Below are positions 41,749-50,049 of a DNA stretch of 64,000 bases, piece after piece. The stretch spans positions 1 through 64,000 of the forward strand of contig CAZOEO010000005.1 in the NCBI GenBank assembly GCA_964578885.1. Direction: 5' to 3'. This DNA is from CAZRHR01 sp964578885. GTDB taxonomy: Bacteria; Bacteroidota; Bacteroidia; CAIKAF01. A program made the translations under genes and the position numbers. A model generated the notes under the pieces. That model saw only the letters and a list, made by a program, of their open reading frames with translations, had not been told where the DNA came from and ran no database searches. Numbering within the stretch: the stretch's first letter is position 1; every line of letters begins with the position of its first letter.

Positions 41749-42177
41749 ATGGAAAATCCCAACATTACCTTTTATCGGAAATACATTGGCCAGGCCATTA
41801 CCACGGCGCCATCGCCACTAAGCAACTGGCTCAGAGGCACCATTTTAAAAGTAGAGGAAAACGAATTGGTCATTGGATTCACCGTCAGGGAAGAAATGAC
41901 CAATCCGGCCAAACTGTTGCATGGCGGGATGATTGCCGCCATTATGGACGATGTCATTGGCATGCAATTGTTTGTTTCCGGAACGGATGGATTTTACGTT
42001 TCGGTCAGCCTTCATGTTGACTTTTTGCAGGCAGCGCCTCTTGGTGCAGAAGTTCGGGCTGTAGCCACCATTGTAAGAAAAGGGAAAAGGCTCATCAATG
42101 CGTCCTGCGACCTTACACTCCCCAATGGCATTTTACTAGCCCGCGGTACGGCACAGTTGATTCCGGCGGAAGGATAA
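41749..42177 (+). CDS. PaaI-family hotdog thioesterase
   Basis: A 142-residue single hotdog domain. The signature LLHGGMIAAIMDDVIGMQL contains the conserved H-G-G and the catalytic acidic residue; L-H-V-D-F-L-Q-A-A-P-L-G and the C-terminal L-L-A-R-G-T-A-Q-L complete the fold. Family enzymes hydrolyse acyl-CoA esters such as phenylacetyl-CoA, but no catabolic partner is near. Acts in the cytosol, likely as a tetramer. Confidence 0.92.
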   Translation: MENPNITFYRKYIGQAITTAPSPLSNWLRGTILKVEENELVIGFTVREEMTNPAKLLHGGMIAAIMDDVIGMQLFVSGTDGFYVSVSLHVDFLQAAPLGAEVRAVATIVRKGKRLINASCDLTLPNGILLARGTAQLIPAEG

Positions 42178-42204
42178 TGTTCCGCATGTCATTTCGCCGC
42201 AAAT

Positions 42205-43632
42205 TCAAGCTTCCGGCTGATAGGCTTCTGCTTTTTTGAGAAGCCATGAAATGGAGGCCACCTGGGGGGTGGTGTTTAATTCTTCCAAAAGTCCTTTGGC
42301 CGCCTTTTTATCGCCTAATCTGGCGCGCATTAACCTTTTTACATACTTCACAAAGGCTAGACAAATGGTTTTTTGGTAAGCAGAAATAAGTTCGTTTCGT
42401 CTCAGATACACGTAGAAAGAATCGACCAAGGAATAGAATGCATCAACCTCTTCCAGTTCGAAGTAGGCCTTGAGCAACAATATTTTGGAATCGAGGACAT
42501 AGTACACATCCATGTATTCCACGTTGCTTAGTAGCCGAAGTGTTTTTTTGTATTCCCCTTTAAAAAAATGCAACCAAGCCAGGTTATACGTGAATGCATT
42601 TTCTCGATATTTTGGATGCACCTTGTCTTTGAAACTGTAAATAAAGTTTTCCGTCCAGTCGAAGGCTTCAAGGCGTAAACCAACTGTCACGATGTTTTTA
42701 AACGTAGCGGGAATCAGATATCCATTTTCAAAAATAAGCTGATTATCAATAAGAAGAATTGAAATATTGAGATGTTCCTGTAAGTATTGGCGATGGCCTT
42801 GATTAATTTTCTTGGTGCAATAATTTTGAGCGAGCAAAAACAAATCCCGTTGTTCTTCCGGGGGAAAGGCCTCTTTATGCGCTTTTAACCATTCTACGAG
42901 GTGATAAAAATGGGCTTCCTTATCTTCTTCGATGAGGGTGAGAAGAACCTGGTGATAGGCATAAATGGCAGGAAAACTCGAATAATCTTCTTCTTTCAGG
43001 TGAGCCAACAGGGGCAAAATGAATCTCGTGTGATAAGCAGAATTCAAAAAATTCTGCCTGGTATGCATTTCACAAAGATATTTGAGTTTCTTGCTGATGT
43101 AGAAATAGTCGAGGTTATCGGTTACTTCCTGTAAAACCTGATCGAGCGACTTATCTCTTTTCAAGGAAGAGTAGGTGTACAGTTGATCTTCCAGCAAAAA
43201 CTTCTGGTAATAGGTTTCAGAATCTTGTACGCCGGTATTTTCGACTTGTTTGAGTGACTCGTCGTAAGTTTGATGAAAAAACTTTTCCAGATCCCGGTTT
43301 CTGAAAAATCTGAGCATCATTTGATTTTGACTAAACAGATCCTGATCTGTTTCCCGAATTACAATAAACCTTTCGATGAGTTTGGTTAAATCTGAAAAGG
43401 CGTAGCGGAGTTTGGTTTCGACAAAAGGTTTCGTTTGAAACACTTTGGCATAAATTTTTTCTCGGTCCAGGGCGGGTCCCTCCATGTCTGGGTGTTCCTT
43501 TTTCAAGTAGAGAAAAAGCCTAAGCAGCAATTCGTTTCTATTGAAATAAGGCGACCTGAGAAATTTTTCCAGATCCCGAATTTCAGCGGACGTCATGGCG
43601 GCAAGAAGGATGACCGGTTTACTTTTCTGCAT
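42205..43632 (-). CDS. helical repeat protein, unknown function
   Basis: A 475-residue protein with no signal peptide and a nearly all-helical character. It begins with S-A-E-I-R-D-L-E-K-F-L-R-S-P-Y-F-N-R-N-E, a motif I associate with a paralogous hypothetical family in Saprospiria-like Bacteroidota. Later parts (LAWLHFFKGEYKKTLRLLS, K-I-L-L-L-K-A-Y-F-E-L-E-E) look TPR-like. Probably cytosolic and protein-binding. I know no function. Convergent with the thioesterase gene (27 nt apart). Confidence 0.75.
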   Translation of the reverse strand: MQKSKPVILLAAMTSAEIRDLEKFLRSPYFNRNELLLRLFLYLKKEHPDMEGPALDREKIYAKVFQTKPFVETKLRYAFSDLTKLIERFIVIRETDQDLFSQNQMMLRFFRNRDLEKFFHQTYDESLKQVENTGVQDSETYYQKFLLEDQLYTYSSLKRDKSLDQVLQEVTDNLDYFYISKKLKYLCEMHTRQNFLNSAYHTRFILPLLAHLKEEDYSSFPAIYAYHQVLLTLIEEDKEAHFYHLVEWLKAHKEAFPPEEQRDLFLLAQNYCTKKINQGHRQYLQEHLNISILLIDNQLIFENGYLIPATFKNIVTVGLRLEAFDWTENFIYSFKDKVHPKYRENAFTYNLAWLHFFKGEYKKTLRLLSNVEYMDVYYVLDSKILLLKAYFELEEVDAFYSLVDSFYVYLRRNELISAYQKTICLAFVKYVKRLMRARLGDKKAAKGLLEELNTTPQVASISWLLKKAEAYQPEA

Positions 43633-43654
43633 GGGAATCCACAAAAGAGGAAAC

Positions 43655-43662
43655 TAAAGATA
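43655..43662 (-). promoter_or_regulatory. -7-like element (TATCTTTA)
   Basis: One base from TAnnTTTG on the minus strand, 22 nt before the ATG at 43632. Confidence 0.4.
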
Positions 43663-43827
43663 CACCTACCTTTCATTTCCCCCAATAAACTTGTTTTTAA
43701 ATAGGGTGACAAAATTGCAGTTCATTTTTATACAATTTTTTAAAAGACAATATTTTAACAATAAATAATGACAAAATATATGCCGATAGGAGGATTGAAT
43801 TGTAGGGAAACAATGAACATAATTCAC

Positions 43828-43835
43828 TATATTTG
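43828..43835 (+). promoter_or_regulatory. -7 promoter element (TATATTTG)
   Basis: An exact TAnnTTTG match 24 nt before the ATG at 43860. The 43663-43827 stretch is AT-rich and without genes. Confidence 0.6.
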
Positions 43836-43859
43836 AGTTTAAGGAAAAAACAGCGCGGC

Positions 43860-44588
43860 ATGAAGCAGATTTTTACACTATTGAGTTTGGTTATTTTTTG
43901 TGGCTTCCAGCTTCGTGCAGGCGGTCCCGGCCAAGGCAGAATTGGATTCACCGGAAATGTAAATCAAGGCGAGACGTTCCATATCATTTTAGAAAATCAA
44001 CAATTGGTGGCTTCCGGTTTGCAAATGCAAGCGCCGGATTGGGCCGTGTTAGGCGTTCCATTCGTTGGAGAAGATGGATCCGTTTGGGTTCCCGTAACGC
44101 CAACCCGAAGCATTCCAAGGGTAGAAAACACAAATCAGCGCTGGCTAACGATTGTTGGGATAGACAACATTACAGGAGTTCGGACAGATCGCGGTCCGAA
44201 CGTGAAATTACAGCGCCAGCAAGTTGTTGGAGGGCCAGATGGAGGAAACGAGACAACGGGAGACAGCGGCAGCCAGGCAGAGCAAAGCAATGCACAAAAC
44301 GGACAGCCATATGGCATTGATGCTACGAAAGGCGGGCAAAATACAGGATCTGTAGATATTCGACCTTTCTCCGGTGCAGGAGAAATAGGGATTGTTACAG
44401 TTGGGGAGATTCTGATGCGAGAAGTAGAAGTTTTCGACCAAAGTGGTAAAAAGATTATGGCAGTTAGGTCGGTAGAAGATGGAAATCGCATCCAGGTAGA
44501 TTTTTCCCAGCAACGTCCAGGGCTATACATATTGGTAGTGTATATGGATAACCACAGTCGCGTTGTCCGAAAGATCCAATGGAAATAA
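43860..44588 (+). CDS. small secreted protein with possible T9SS-like C-terminus
   Basis: A 242-residue protein. Signal peptide MKQIFTLLSLVIFCGFQLRA. A Gly/Asn/Gln-rich low-complexity linker (about residues 125-165) separates a beta-rich N-terminal part from a C-terminal 70 residues with VEVFDQSGKKIM, R-P-G-L-Y-I-L-V-V-Y and V-V-R-K-I-Q. That pattern resembles the terminal strands of Por sorting domains but lacks a clear Y-P-N-P motif, so secretion by T9SS is only likely. Own promoter and terminator. Confidence 0.7.
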   Translation: MKQIFTLLSLVIFCGFQLRAGGPGQGRIGFTGNVNQGETFHIILENQQLVASGLQMQAPDWAVLGVPFVGEDGSVWVPVTPTRSIPRVENTNQRWLTIVGIDNITGVRTDRGPNVKLQRQQVVGGPDGGNETTGDSGSQAEQSNAQNGQPYGIDATKGGQNTGSVDIRPFSGAGEIGIVTVGEILMREVEVFDQSGKKIMAVRSVEDGNRIQVDFSQQRPGLYILVVYMDNHSRVVRKIQWK

Positions 44589-44599
44589 ATTTTTTAACG

Positions 44600-44624
44600 C
44601 CGCCACCTCACCGTGGCGGTTTTT
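44600..44624 (+). terminator. rho-independent terminator
   Basis: CCGCCAC (44600-44606) pairs with GTGGCGG (44613-44619), with a 6-nt loop and five T after it. Confidence 0.85.
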
Positions 44625-44697
44625 GTTTTTGGAGGCTGCCGGAGCGCAATTTTAGTTACCTTGCACACCATACGTTGTACTTCGTAATGCTCCTCCC

Positions 44698-45735
44698 ATG
44701 AAAAAAGCATTCCTTTGGACCCTTCGGTTGTTCGGCATTACTGTTGCTATGTTTGCAGGATTTATTGGTTATGTAAGTCTTACAGATTACCGACCATTGC
44801 CCATTGAATCGGCAGAATTTGAAGGGCCGGCACTTCCTGATTCCCTAAAAGACACATTGTCTGTACTCACGTGGAATATTGGTTACGCAGGTCTTTCTGC
44901 GCATGAAGACTTCTTTTTTGATGGAGGCGATGGCGTGAGGGCACATAGGGACACCGTTTTATCGAATCTTCAAGCTATTCAGGGATTTCTTTCCCGTTCT
45001 TCTGACGACTTTATCTTTGTACAGGAGATTGACCTCTCGTCCAAAAGAAGTTATTACATCCCACAAATGGATAGTTTGCGCCATACGCTTCAGGATTATG
45101 GTTCTTCTTTCGCATTAAACTATCATAGCCGATTTGTTCCACAACCTGTGTTAAATCCAATGGGACGAGTAAAAGCAGGATTAGCCAGTTTTGGAAAATA
45201 CAGGCCTACCAGCTCACAACGTTTTGCACTGGCGCCGGATGCAGATTGGCCTGTCGGCTTATTTATGTTGGACCGCTGCTTTCTTACATGGCGCTTTCCA
45301 TTGACAGAAGATAAAGATTTAGTTTTGATTAATGTGCATTTATCAGCATATGATGATGGGACCGTAAAGCAACAACAGCTGGACACCCTTGGTGCATTTT
45401 TACTGAGTTTGCAAAATGAAGGTCACCTCGTGGTTGCGGGGGGAGACTGGAACATGTTTCCAACTGGTTATCAGCCAAAACTTCCTGAATCCAGTCATCT
45501 TACACCGAAAGGAGCACCCGGAGATTATCCGGCCCCAGGTTGGAGGTGGATTCATCCCGGGGTTACCACAAATCGTTGGCTGGATGAGCCATATACCAGG
45601 GGTAAAACCACAGAAAACATATTAGATTACTTTCTGATTTCTCCGGGGATAGACGTCATTAAAATTGAATGTATTGACTTGCAATTCAGACATTCAGACC
45701 ATCAACCGGTGCGACTTGTTTTCGCCTGGTCTTGA
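44698..45735 (+). CDS. endonuclease/exonuclease/phosphatase (EEP) family protein
   Basis: A 345-residue protein with an N-terminal membrane anchor (residues 5-27). EEP motifs in order: S-V-L-T-W-N-I-G-Y, F-V-Q-E-I-D, LVLINVHLSAYDDG, V-V-A-G-G-D-W-N-M, I-L-D-Y-F-L-I and FRHSDHQPV. These supply the Mg-binding and catalytic His/Asp/Asn residues. The anchored, periplasm-facing form is common in Bacteroidota; the substrate (nucleic acid, phospholipid or sugar phosphate) cannot be read. Convergent with the proline dehydrogenase gene, 14 nt apart. Confidence 0.9.
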   Translation: MKKAFLWTLRLFGITVAMFAGFIGYVSLTDYRPLPIESAEFEGPALPDSLKDTLSVLTWNIGYAGLSAHEDFFFDGGDGVRAHRDTVLSNLQAIQGFLSRSSDDFIFVQEIDLSSKRSYYIPQMDSLRHTLQDYGSSFALNYHSRFVPQPVLNPMGRVKAGLASFGKYRPTSSQRFALAPDADWPVGLFMLDRCFLTWRFPLTEDKDLVLINVHLSAYDDGTVKQQQLDTLGAFLLSLQNEGHLVVAGGDWNMFPTGYQPKLPESSHLTPKGAPGDYPAPGWRWIHPGVTTNRWLDEPYTRGKTTENILDYFLISPGIDVIKIECIDLQFRHSDHQPVRLVFAWS

Positions 45736-45749
45736 TGACAGAAATCGGC

Positions 45750-46925
45750 TTAGTTTTTTTCCGAAGCCCGCCTTTTCAATTCCTTTTTAATCAAGCTCAA
45801 TTCGCGTCCCGTCTGGCCCGCGACGGACGTGTTTTCCCGCGCTCTGCGAGTTAAATACGGAAGGACATCCTTGACAGGGCCATAAGGCACATACTTAGCG
45901 ACCTGAAATCCGTCGGAAGCCAGGTTGAAACTGATATGATCACTCATTCCCAGTAACTGAGCAAACCATACTTGTTTATTCTTCTCGGGTTGATTGTTTT
46001 TCTTGAGTAAACCGGCGAGCAGGGCGCTACTTTCCTCGTTGTGGGTGCCTGCGCAAAAGGAGAATACAGCCGAATTCTCCCAGCAAAATTGCATCGCCGC
46101 ATTAAAATCGCGATCAGTGGAAGTCTTATCTGGCTGAATGGGATCCGAATAACCTTCTTTTTGTGCACGGGCTTTTTCCTTTTCCATATAGGCGCCACGA
46201 ACAATTTTCACTCCGACTTTACATTGTTTGGTCAATGCTTTTTCATAGAGTTCTGCCAGATACGCCAACCGATCGACACGATACATCTGTACCGTATTGT
46301 ATACCAATGCGTGATTGTGATTAAAATGCCACATCATCTCTTCAGCCAATTCATCGATAGCAGGTTGAATCCAAGACTCTTCTGCATCAATAAACACAGG
46401 TGTTCCCTGTTTGGCGCAAGCCTCACATAATTGCAGAACGCGTTGTTTGACTTTTTGCCATGCTGTCGATTCTGTGGCATTCAGCGCCACTTTTTGAGAT
46501 TGTTTTTCCAATAAATGATGAGGAGCCATTCCCGTTACTTTAAACACCACGAATGGGATGGCGGGATCATCTTTTGCCCTTTCGACCGTTTGCAATAATT
46601 CCTGCAAACAAGCATCAAAGTCGGCTTCGGAAGTTTTTCCTTCGATAGAATAGTCTAGAATGGTACCGATTCGGTATTTCCAGAGTTCGTCAATGACCTT
46701 TTGGCTCCGTTGAATCGTTTCGCCACCCACAAATTGTTGATAGATGGTTTTTCGTATGATTGGTTTGAGAGGCAGGCCGAGCTTTAAACCCCAGGTAGAA
46801 AAAAGAGAGCCCCACTGCACCATCCACGGCATGGAAAGGATTGAAAACAGCCATTGGGCGCGGCGCAAATCTCGGTCGGACTTGCTGGCAAAAGCCACGG
46901 CTGTATTGTCGAATATCTTTTCCAT
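45750..46925 (-). CDS. proline dehydrogenase
   Basis: A 391-residue FAD-dependent proline dehydrogenase (PutA PRODH domain), oxidising proline to pyrroline-5-carboxylate. It shows the barrel with V-V-F-K-V-T-G, P-V-F-I-D-A-E-E-S-W, VGVKIVRGAYMEKEK, C-A-G-T-H-N-E-E-S, Q-L-L-G-M-S-D-H-I-S and YVPYGPVKDVLPYLTRRA. It is a monofunctional enzyme; the P5C dehydrogenase is not in the window. Divergent from aroB across 107 nt. Confidence 0.94.
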   Translation of the reverse strand: MEKIFDNTAVAFASKSDRDLRRAQWLFSILSMPWMVQWGSLFSTWGLKLGLPLKPIIRKTIYQQFVGGETIQRSQKVIDELWKYRIGTILDYSIEGKTSEADFDACLQELLQTVERAKDDPAIPFVVFKVTGMAPHHLLEKQSQKVALNATESTAWQKVKQRVLQLCEACAKQGTPVFIDAEESWIQPAIDELAEEMMWHFNHNHALVYNTVQMYRVDRLAYLAELYEKALTKQCKVGVKIVRGAYMEKEKARAQKEGYSDPIQPDKTSTDRDFNAAMQFCWENSAVFSFCAGTHNEESSALLAGLLKKNNQPEKNKQVWFAQLLGMSDHISFNLASDGFQVAKYVPYGPVKDVLPYLTRRARENTSVAGQTGRELSLIKKELKRRASEKN

Positions 46926-46944
46926 AAGTTCTCGATTACAAGTG

Positions 46945-46952
46945 CAAACCTA
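46945..46952 (-). promoter_or_regulatory. -7 promoter element (TAGGTTTG)
   Basis: An exact TAnnTTTG match on the minus strand, 19 nt before the proline dehydrogenase ATG. Confidence 0.55.
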
Positions 46953-46982
46953 CAAAAAACACCCTTTGACCCGTTTAGGTTT

Positions 46983-47011
46983 TTTGTACACGATATTATC
47001 CCTTACCTTTG
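46983..47011 (+). promoter_or_regulatory. complete -33/-7 promoter of aroB-aroA
   Basis: TTTG (46983-46986), a 17-nt spacer, then TACCTTTG (47004-47011), 21 nt before the ATG at 47033. It shows that the TTG at 47009 is not the start. Confidence 0.7.
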
Positions 47012-47032
47012 CTTGGAATTCAGCAAAAAGCC

Positions 47033-48091
47033 ATGTTTTTAACCACCGACAGGTACAAAATTTTCTTTGAGAAGACGGATTTTGCCTATCTGGCAGATTT
47101 CCTCGAAAACACCTGCAAGGCAAAAGATGTACTGATTTTGGCGGACGAAAATACGGCTCAGTTCTGTTTGCCCAAGATACGCCCCATAGTAGATAAAAAA
47201 GGGTTTGAGTTGTTCACTTTTCCAGCGGGGGAGCACCATAAAAATCTGGATACCACGCTTCGGTTATGGCATGAGATGATGGATCGTCAGATTCGTCGTA
47301 ACACATTGGTCATCAATCTAGGAGGCGGAGTTGCCACAGATTTGGGCGGTTTTTGTGCGGCGGTTTTCAAACGAGGCCTTCCGTTCATTCATATTCCCAC
47401 TTCTTTGTTATGTATGTTGGATGCCGCAGTAGGTTCTAAAACGGGCGTTGATTTTGCTGGACAAAAAAATATGATTGGCAGTTTCACGGATCCTCAAGCC
47501 GTTTTCATCTGGCCAGGATTTTTAGAAACGCTACCCGAGGAGCACCTGAATGCGGGTATGGCCGAAGCGTGGAAGCACGCCTTGATTGACAACCGCGGCC
47601 TCTGGAATTTATTACGGGACGGCGGCACAGATAAATATGAGCGATTAATTTTTAAATCGCTGGAGATCAAAAGAAAAATAGTGGATCGCGATCCCCGGGA
47701 AATGGGAGAGCGGAAAAAATTAAATTTCGGACATACGGTAGGCCATGCCTTTGAGTCGTGGTATTTAAATCATGGACAGGCACCCATCCACCATGGCAAT
47801 GCAGTGGCGGCAGGAATGATTGTAGAAAGCCACTTAGCGTGGAAATCCGGGAAGTTGGATAAATTGGTATTCGATGAAATTCGGGAAACCCTTCATCAAT
47901 ATTTCCCACATCTTTCCATTCCAACAAGTGAAATACCAGTGTTACTGGAATACATGGCCAATGACAAGAAAAAGGATCAGGATAAACTAAACTTTGTTTT
48001 ATTAGAAGACATTGGTGAAGCCATTATAAACCAGTGCGTGGAAGAGTGTGTGGTTTCAGAGTCACTTTCTTACTATTTGTCCTTATTTTGA
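47033..48091 (+). CDS. aroB: 3-dehydroquinate synthase
   Basis: A 352-residue NAD- and metal-dependent enzyme, second step of the shikimate pathway. Motifs: F-P-A-G-E-H-H-K, NLGGGVATDLGGFCAAVFKRG, H-I-P-T-S-L-L-C-M-L-D-A-A-V-G-S-K-T-G, A-E-A-W-K-H-A, L-N-F-G-H-T-V-G-H-A-F-E and N-D-K-K-K. All metal-binding Glu/His positions seem present. The start at 47033 follows the promoter placement. The stop TGA shares its last A with the aroA ATG, so the two are translationally coupled. Confidence 0.95.
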   Translation: MFLTTDRYKIFFEKTDFAYLADFLENTCKAKDVLILADENTAQFCLPKIRPIVDKKGFELFTFPAGEHHKNLDTTLRLWHEMMDRQIRRNTLVINLGGGVATDLGGFCAAVFKRGLPFIHIPTSLLCMLDAAVGSKTGVDFAGQKNMIGSFTDPQAVFIWPGFLETLPEEHLNAGMAEAWKHALIDNRGLWNLLRDGGTDKYERLIFKSLEIKRKIVDRDPREMGERKKLNFGHTVGHAFESWYLNHGQAPIHHGNAVAAGMIVESHLAWKSGKLDKLVFDEIRETLHQYFPHLSIPTSEIPVLLEYMANDKKKDQDKLNFVLLEDIGEAIINQCVEECVVSESLSYYLSLF

Positions 48092-49314
48092 TGAAGTGCA
48101 CTCGGCCAGTCATGCCAGCGAAGGAGGTTCACTTAAAACTTCCTCCGGGAAAAAGCCAAGCAAATAGATATTTAATTCTCAATTATTTATCAGGAGGCCC
48201 ATTGCCATCTGCTCAGGAACTTCCTTCATCAGATGATGTCCAACGACTTCGGCAGGCATTATGCAGCCATTGTGGTGTTTTAGACGTTGGGATGGCAGGC
48301 ACAGCCTCCAGATTTTTATTGGCAACCATGGCATTTACACCGGGAGAACGTGTCATTGATGGAGCACCTCGACTTCGGGAAAGGCCATTGCGGCCACTAG
48401 TTGATGCATTGCGCAGTTTAGGTGCTGATATAAAAGTACTTACAGACAAGTCTCTCCCCATTTATGTAAAAGGTGTCGTTCCTTCCATTTCAGAGGTTAG
48501 CATCGAAGGAGATATTTCAAGTCAATTTATTTCCGCCCTTTTAATGGTGGGCACAAGATTTCCAAATGGATTGCGCATTCAAATAAAAGGTAATCAGGTA
48601 AGTAGCTCTTACGTTACACTTACCATTGAAGCGATTAACCAGTTCGGGGGAAAGGTTCATTTAAGCGCTGAAGGATTTCACGTTTTACCAGGACTAACAA
48701 CCAAAACTGTTTTCCCAAGTATTGAGCCCGATTGGAGCTCAGTTGGCCCCTGGTTTATGTGCGCTGCACTGTCCGGGTCGTCTTTTTTTTTCCCAAGATT
48801 GCCATATCCATCTCATCAGCCGGATGCCAAGTTATTTGAGTGGGCAAAAGAATTCGGTTTGGATTTTTACCGAGCAGACAACGGGTTATGGATAAAACCT
48901 GGGCTTACGAATAACAAGCCACTGGATTTTAATTTAATAGATGCACCAGACTTAGCACCATATTTAGTTCTATTGGCTGGCGCACAGAATCGGGCATTTC
49001 GATTCACTGGGCTTCAAACGCTCACGGGAAAAGAATCAGATCGAATTGCGGCACTTTTACAACTCTTGCGAAGATTTGGAATTGAAGCACAATACGATGG
49101 AATTGTGTTAGAAAAAATGGGCGGTCAATTTACCAATCCGTCTAAAACGCCCTTGCCTGTTTTCAACGACCATCGTATGGCTATGGCACTGGCTCCTCTG
49201 GCATTTCTGACCGAAGAAATTTGTATAGAGACGCCAGAAGTGGTTGGCAAATCCTACCCAGATTTTTGGGAACACCTGGCAATGACTGGTATGCGGGTGG
49301 GTTTAGAAAGTTAA
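48091..49314 (+). CDS. aroA: 3-phosphoshikimate 1-carboxyvinyltransferase (EPSP synthase)
   Basis: A 407-residue EPSP synthase. Catalytic and binding positions match: P-G-K-S-Q-A-N-R (Lys, Ser and Arg retained), MAGTASRFLLA, P-R-L-R-E-R-P, D-I-S-S-Q-F-I-S-A-L, G-K-E-S-D-R-I, FNDHRMAMALAP and G-K-S-Y-P-D-F-W. Two positions differ from the E. coli pattern GNAGTAMRP: Met replaces Asn, and Phe replaces Pro. The overall identity with E. coli is low, as in other Bacteroidota. The ATG at 48091 overlaps the aroB stop by 1 nt; starts further upstream are inside aroB. Confidence 0.94.
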   Translation: MKCTRPVMPAKEVHLKLPPGKSQANRYLILNYLSGGPLPSAQELPSSDDVQRLRQALCSHCGVLDVGMAGTASRFLLATMAFTPGERVIDGAPRLRERPLRPLVDALRSLGADIKVLTDKSLPIYVKGVVPSISEVSIEGDISSQFISALLMVGTRFPNGLRIQIKGNQVSSSYVTLTIEAINQFGGKVHLSAEGFHVLPGLTTKTVFPSIEPDWSSVGPWFMCAALSGSSFFFPRLPYPSHQPDAKLFEWAKEFGLDFYRADNGLWIKPGLTNNKPLDFNLIDAPDLAPYLVLLAGAQNRAFRFTGLQTLTGKESDRIAALLQLLRRFGIEAQYDGIVLEKMGGQFTNPSKTPLPVFNDHRMAMALAPLAFLTEEICIETPEVVGKSYPDFWEHLAMTGMRVGLES

Positions 49315-49443
49315 ATCACATACCGCCGAGCAATTGTGATGTAAAAATTCAACAAGCTGTTTTTTGAGAAAAAGTAATCAAGACGAATGTGCCGAAACGA
49401 GGCTGCATCCTAACCGAAGCGGCCGGATGAGAAACCCCCATGG

Positions 49444-49460
49444 GCTCGCAGTTTGCGAGC
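49444..49460. repeat. tight 7-bp hairpin
   Basis: GCTCGCA-GTT-TGCGAGC, a perfect stem with a 3-nt loop and no T tract on either strand. It is immediately upstream of the larger nested inverted repeat. Confidence 0.65.
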
Positions 49461-49472
49461 GCACATGGTTCC

Positions 49473-49538
49473 GATGCGACTTTCATTCTTTCGTTGGTTT
49501 CAATCTTATTTTTCCAACTTTCGTTTCTCTGTCGCATC
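49473..49538. repeat. nested inverted repeat with symmetric 12-nt internal loops
   Basis: Outer arms GATGCGAC (49473-49480) and GTCGCATC (49531-49538) are perfect. Inner arms GTTGG (49493-49497) and CCAAC (49514-49518) are also perfect. The internal sides are 12 nt each, both pyrimidine-rich, and the apical loop is 16 nt. This could be a structured RNA or a recombination/protein-binding site; no known family is recognised. Confidence 0.45.
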
Positions 49539-49578
49539 TCCCTTCTTCATATTGGATACACTGCCAATGCATCCTGTT

Positions 49579-49740
49579 CTAGGCCCGTGATTCCCGCCCA
49601 ATCATAGATATAAAGCGCGCTTCATATCCATCAAAGGGCACCACTAGAACCCCCAATGAATCCAGAAGTCCGTCGTTTGACTTTTTTCCAGATCCACCAA
49701 CATACTTCACGCTTAAAGCCCGAAGTGTTCCTCGCCACCC
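49579..49740 (-). pseudogene. possible gene remnant, unidentified
   Basis: The minus strand is open for 53 codons between stops at 49741-49743 and 49579-49581. It reads like a soluble protein fragment (V-K-Y-V-G-G-S-G-K-K, L-G-V-L-V-V-P-F-D-G-Y-E-A-R-F-I-S-M-I-G-R-E) rather than random sequence, but it has no ATG at a sensible place and no family I recognise. It could be the decayed end of a lost gene. A chance open frame of this length is not rare. Confidence 0.2.
49607..49628. repeat. 22-nt near-perfect palindrome
   Basis: GATATAAAGCGCGCTTCATATC is self-complementary except for one A/C pair (20 of 22 positions). It lies inside the possible gene remnant, so it may be chance, or a dimeric protein site. 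Confidence 0.45.
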
Positions 49741-49788
49741 CTATACGTGACGAAGCAAGAACTATTTTTGGGTAAAGGAGGTGAAAAA

Positions 49789-49800
49789 ATCACCGGTGAT
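49789..49800. repeat. 12-nt perfect palindrome
   Basis: ATCACCGGTGAT, perfectly self-complementary, in the same gene-poor tract. Too short to form a stable hairpin; could bind a dimeric regulator. Confidence 0.4.
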
Positions 49801-50049
49801 AGTCAAAGGTACAACATCAAGCCCCCCTTTGTCAAGAGGGAAGACCATTTTCATGAAGGTAATATTGCAAAATACTGTCATGTAGCATATTATGATTCAC
49901 CTATCTTTAAATAGGTTTATGAAACGGCGCACTTAGCGTCTTTGATATTGGAAGATCTTATGAAATACAAACACGGAGGAGCATATAAACGTAGTAAGCT
50001 AATCCTAATTTCTGGCTCCACCGAAGGATTGCTTAAATAATCACTAAAA

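Larger units (their letters stand above)
49315..50049. other. 735-nt gene-poor tract rich in inverted repeats
   Basis: No gene is convincing. The tract contains several inverted repeats listed separately (49444-49460, 49473-49538, 49607-49628, 49789-49800), and ATCACA (49315-49320) facing TGTGAT (49335-49340) just after the aroA stop. TAAAGGAGGTG at about 49774-49783 looks like a Shine-Dalgarno core but no start follows it at the right distance. Near 49924 GGCGCACTTAGCGTCTTTG resembles the core of the 34.7-kb repeats. Confidence 0.6.

Noticed and set aside
49774..49800. AAAGGAGGTG near a palindrome as a 16S rRNA end or ribosome binding site
   Set aside because: It is not followed by a start codon at a usable distance and does not continue as rRNA; Bacteroidota rarely use Shine-Dalgarno signals.
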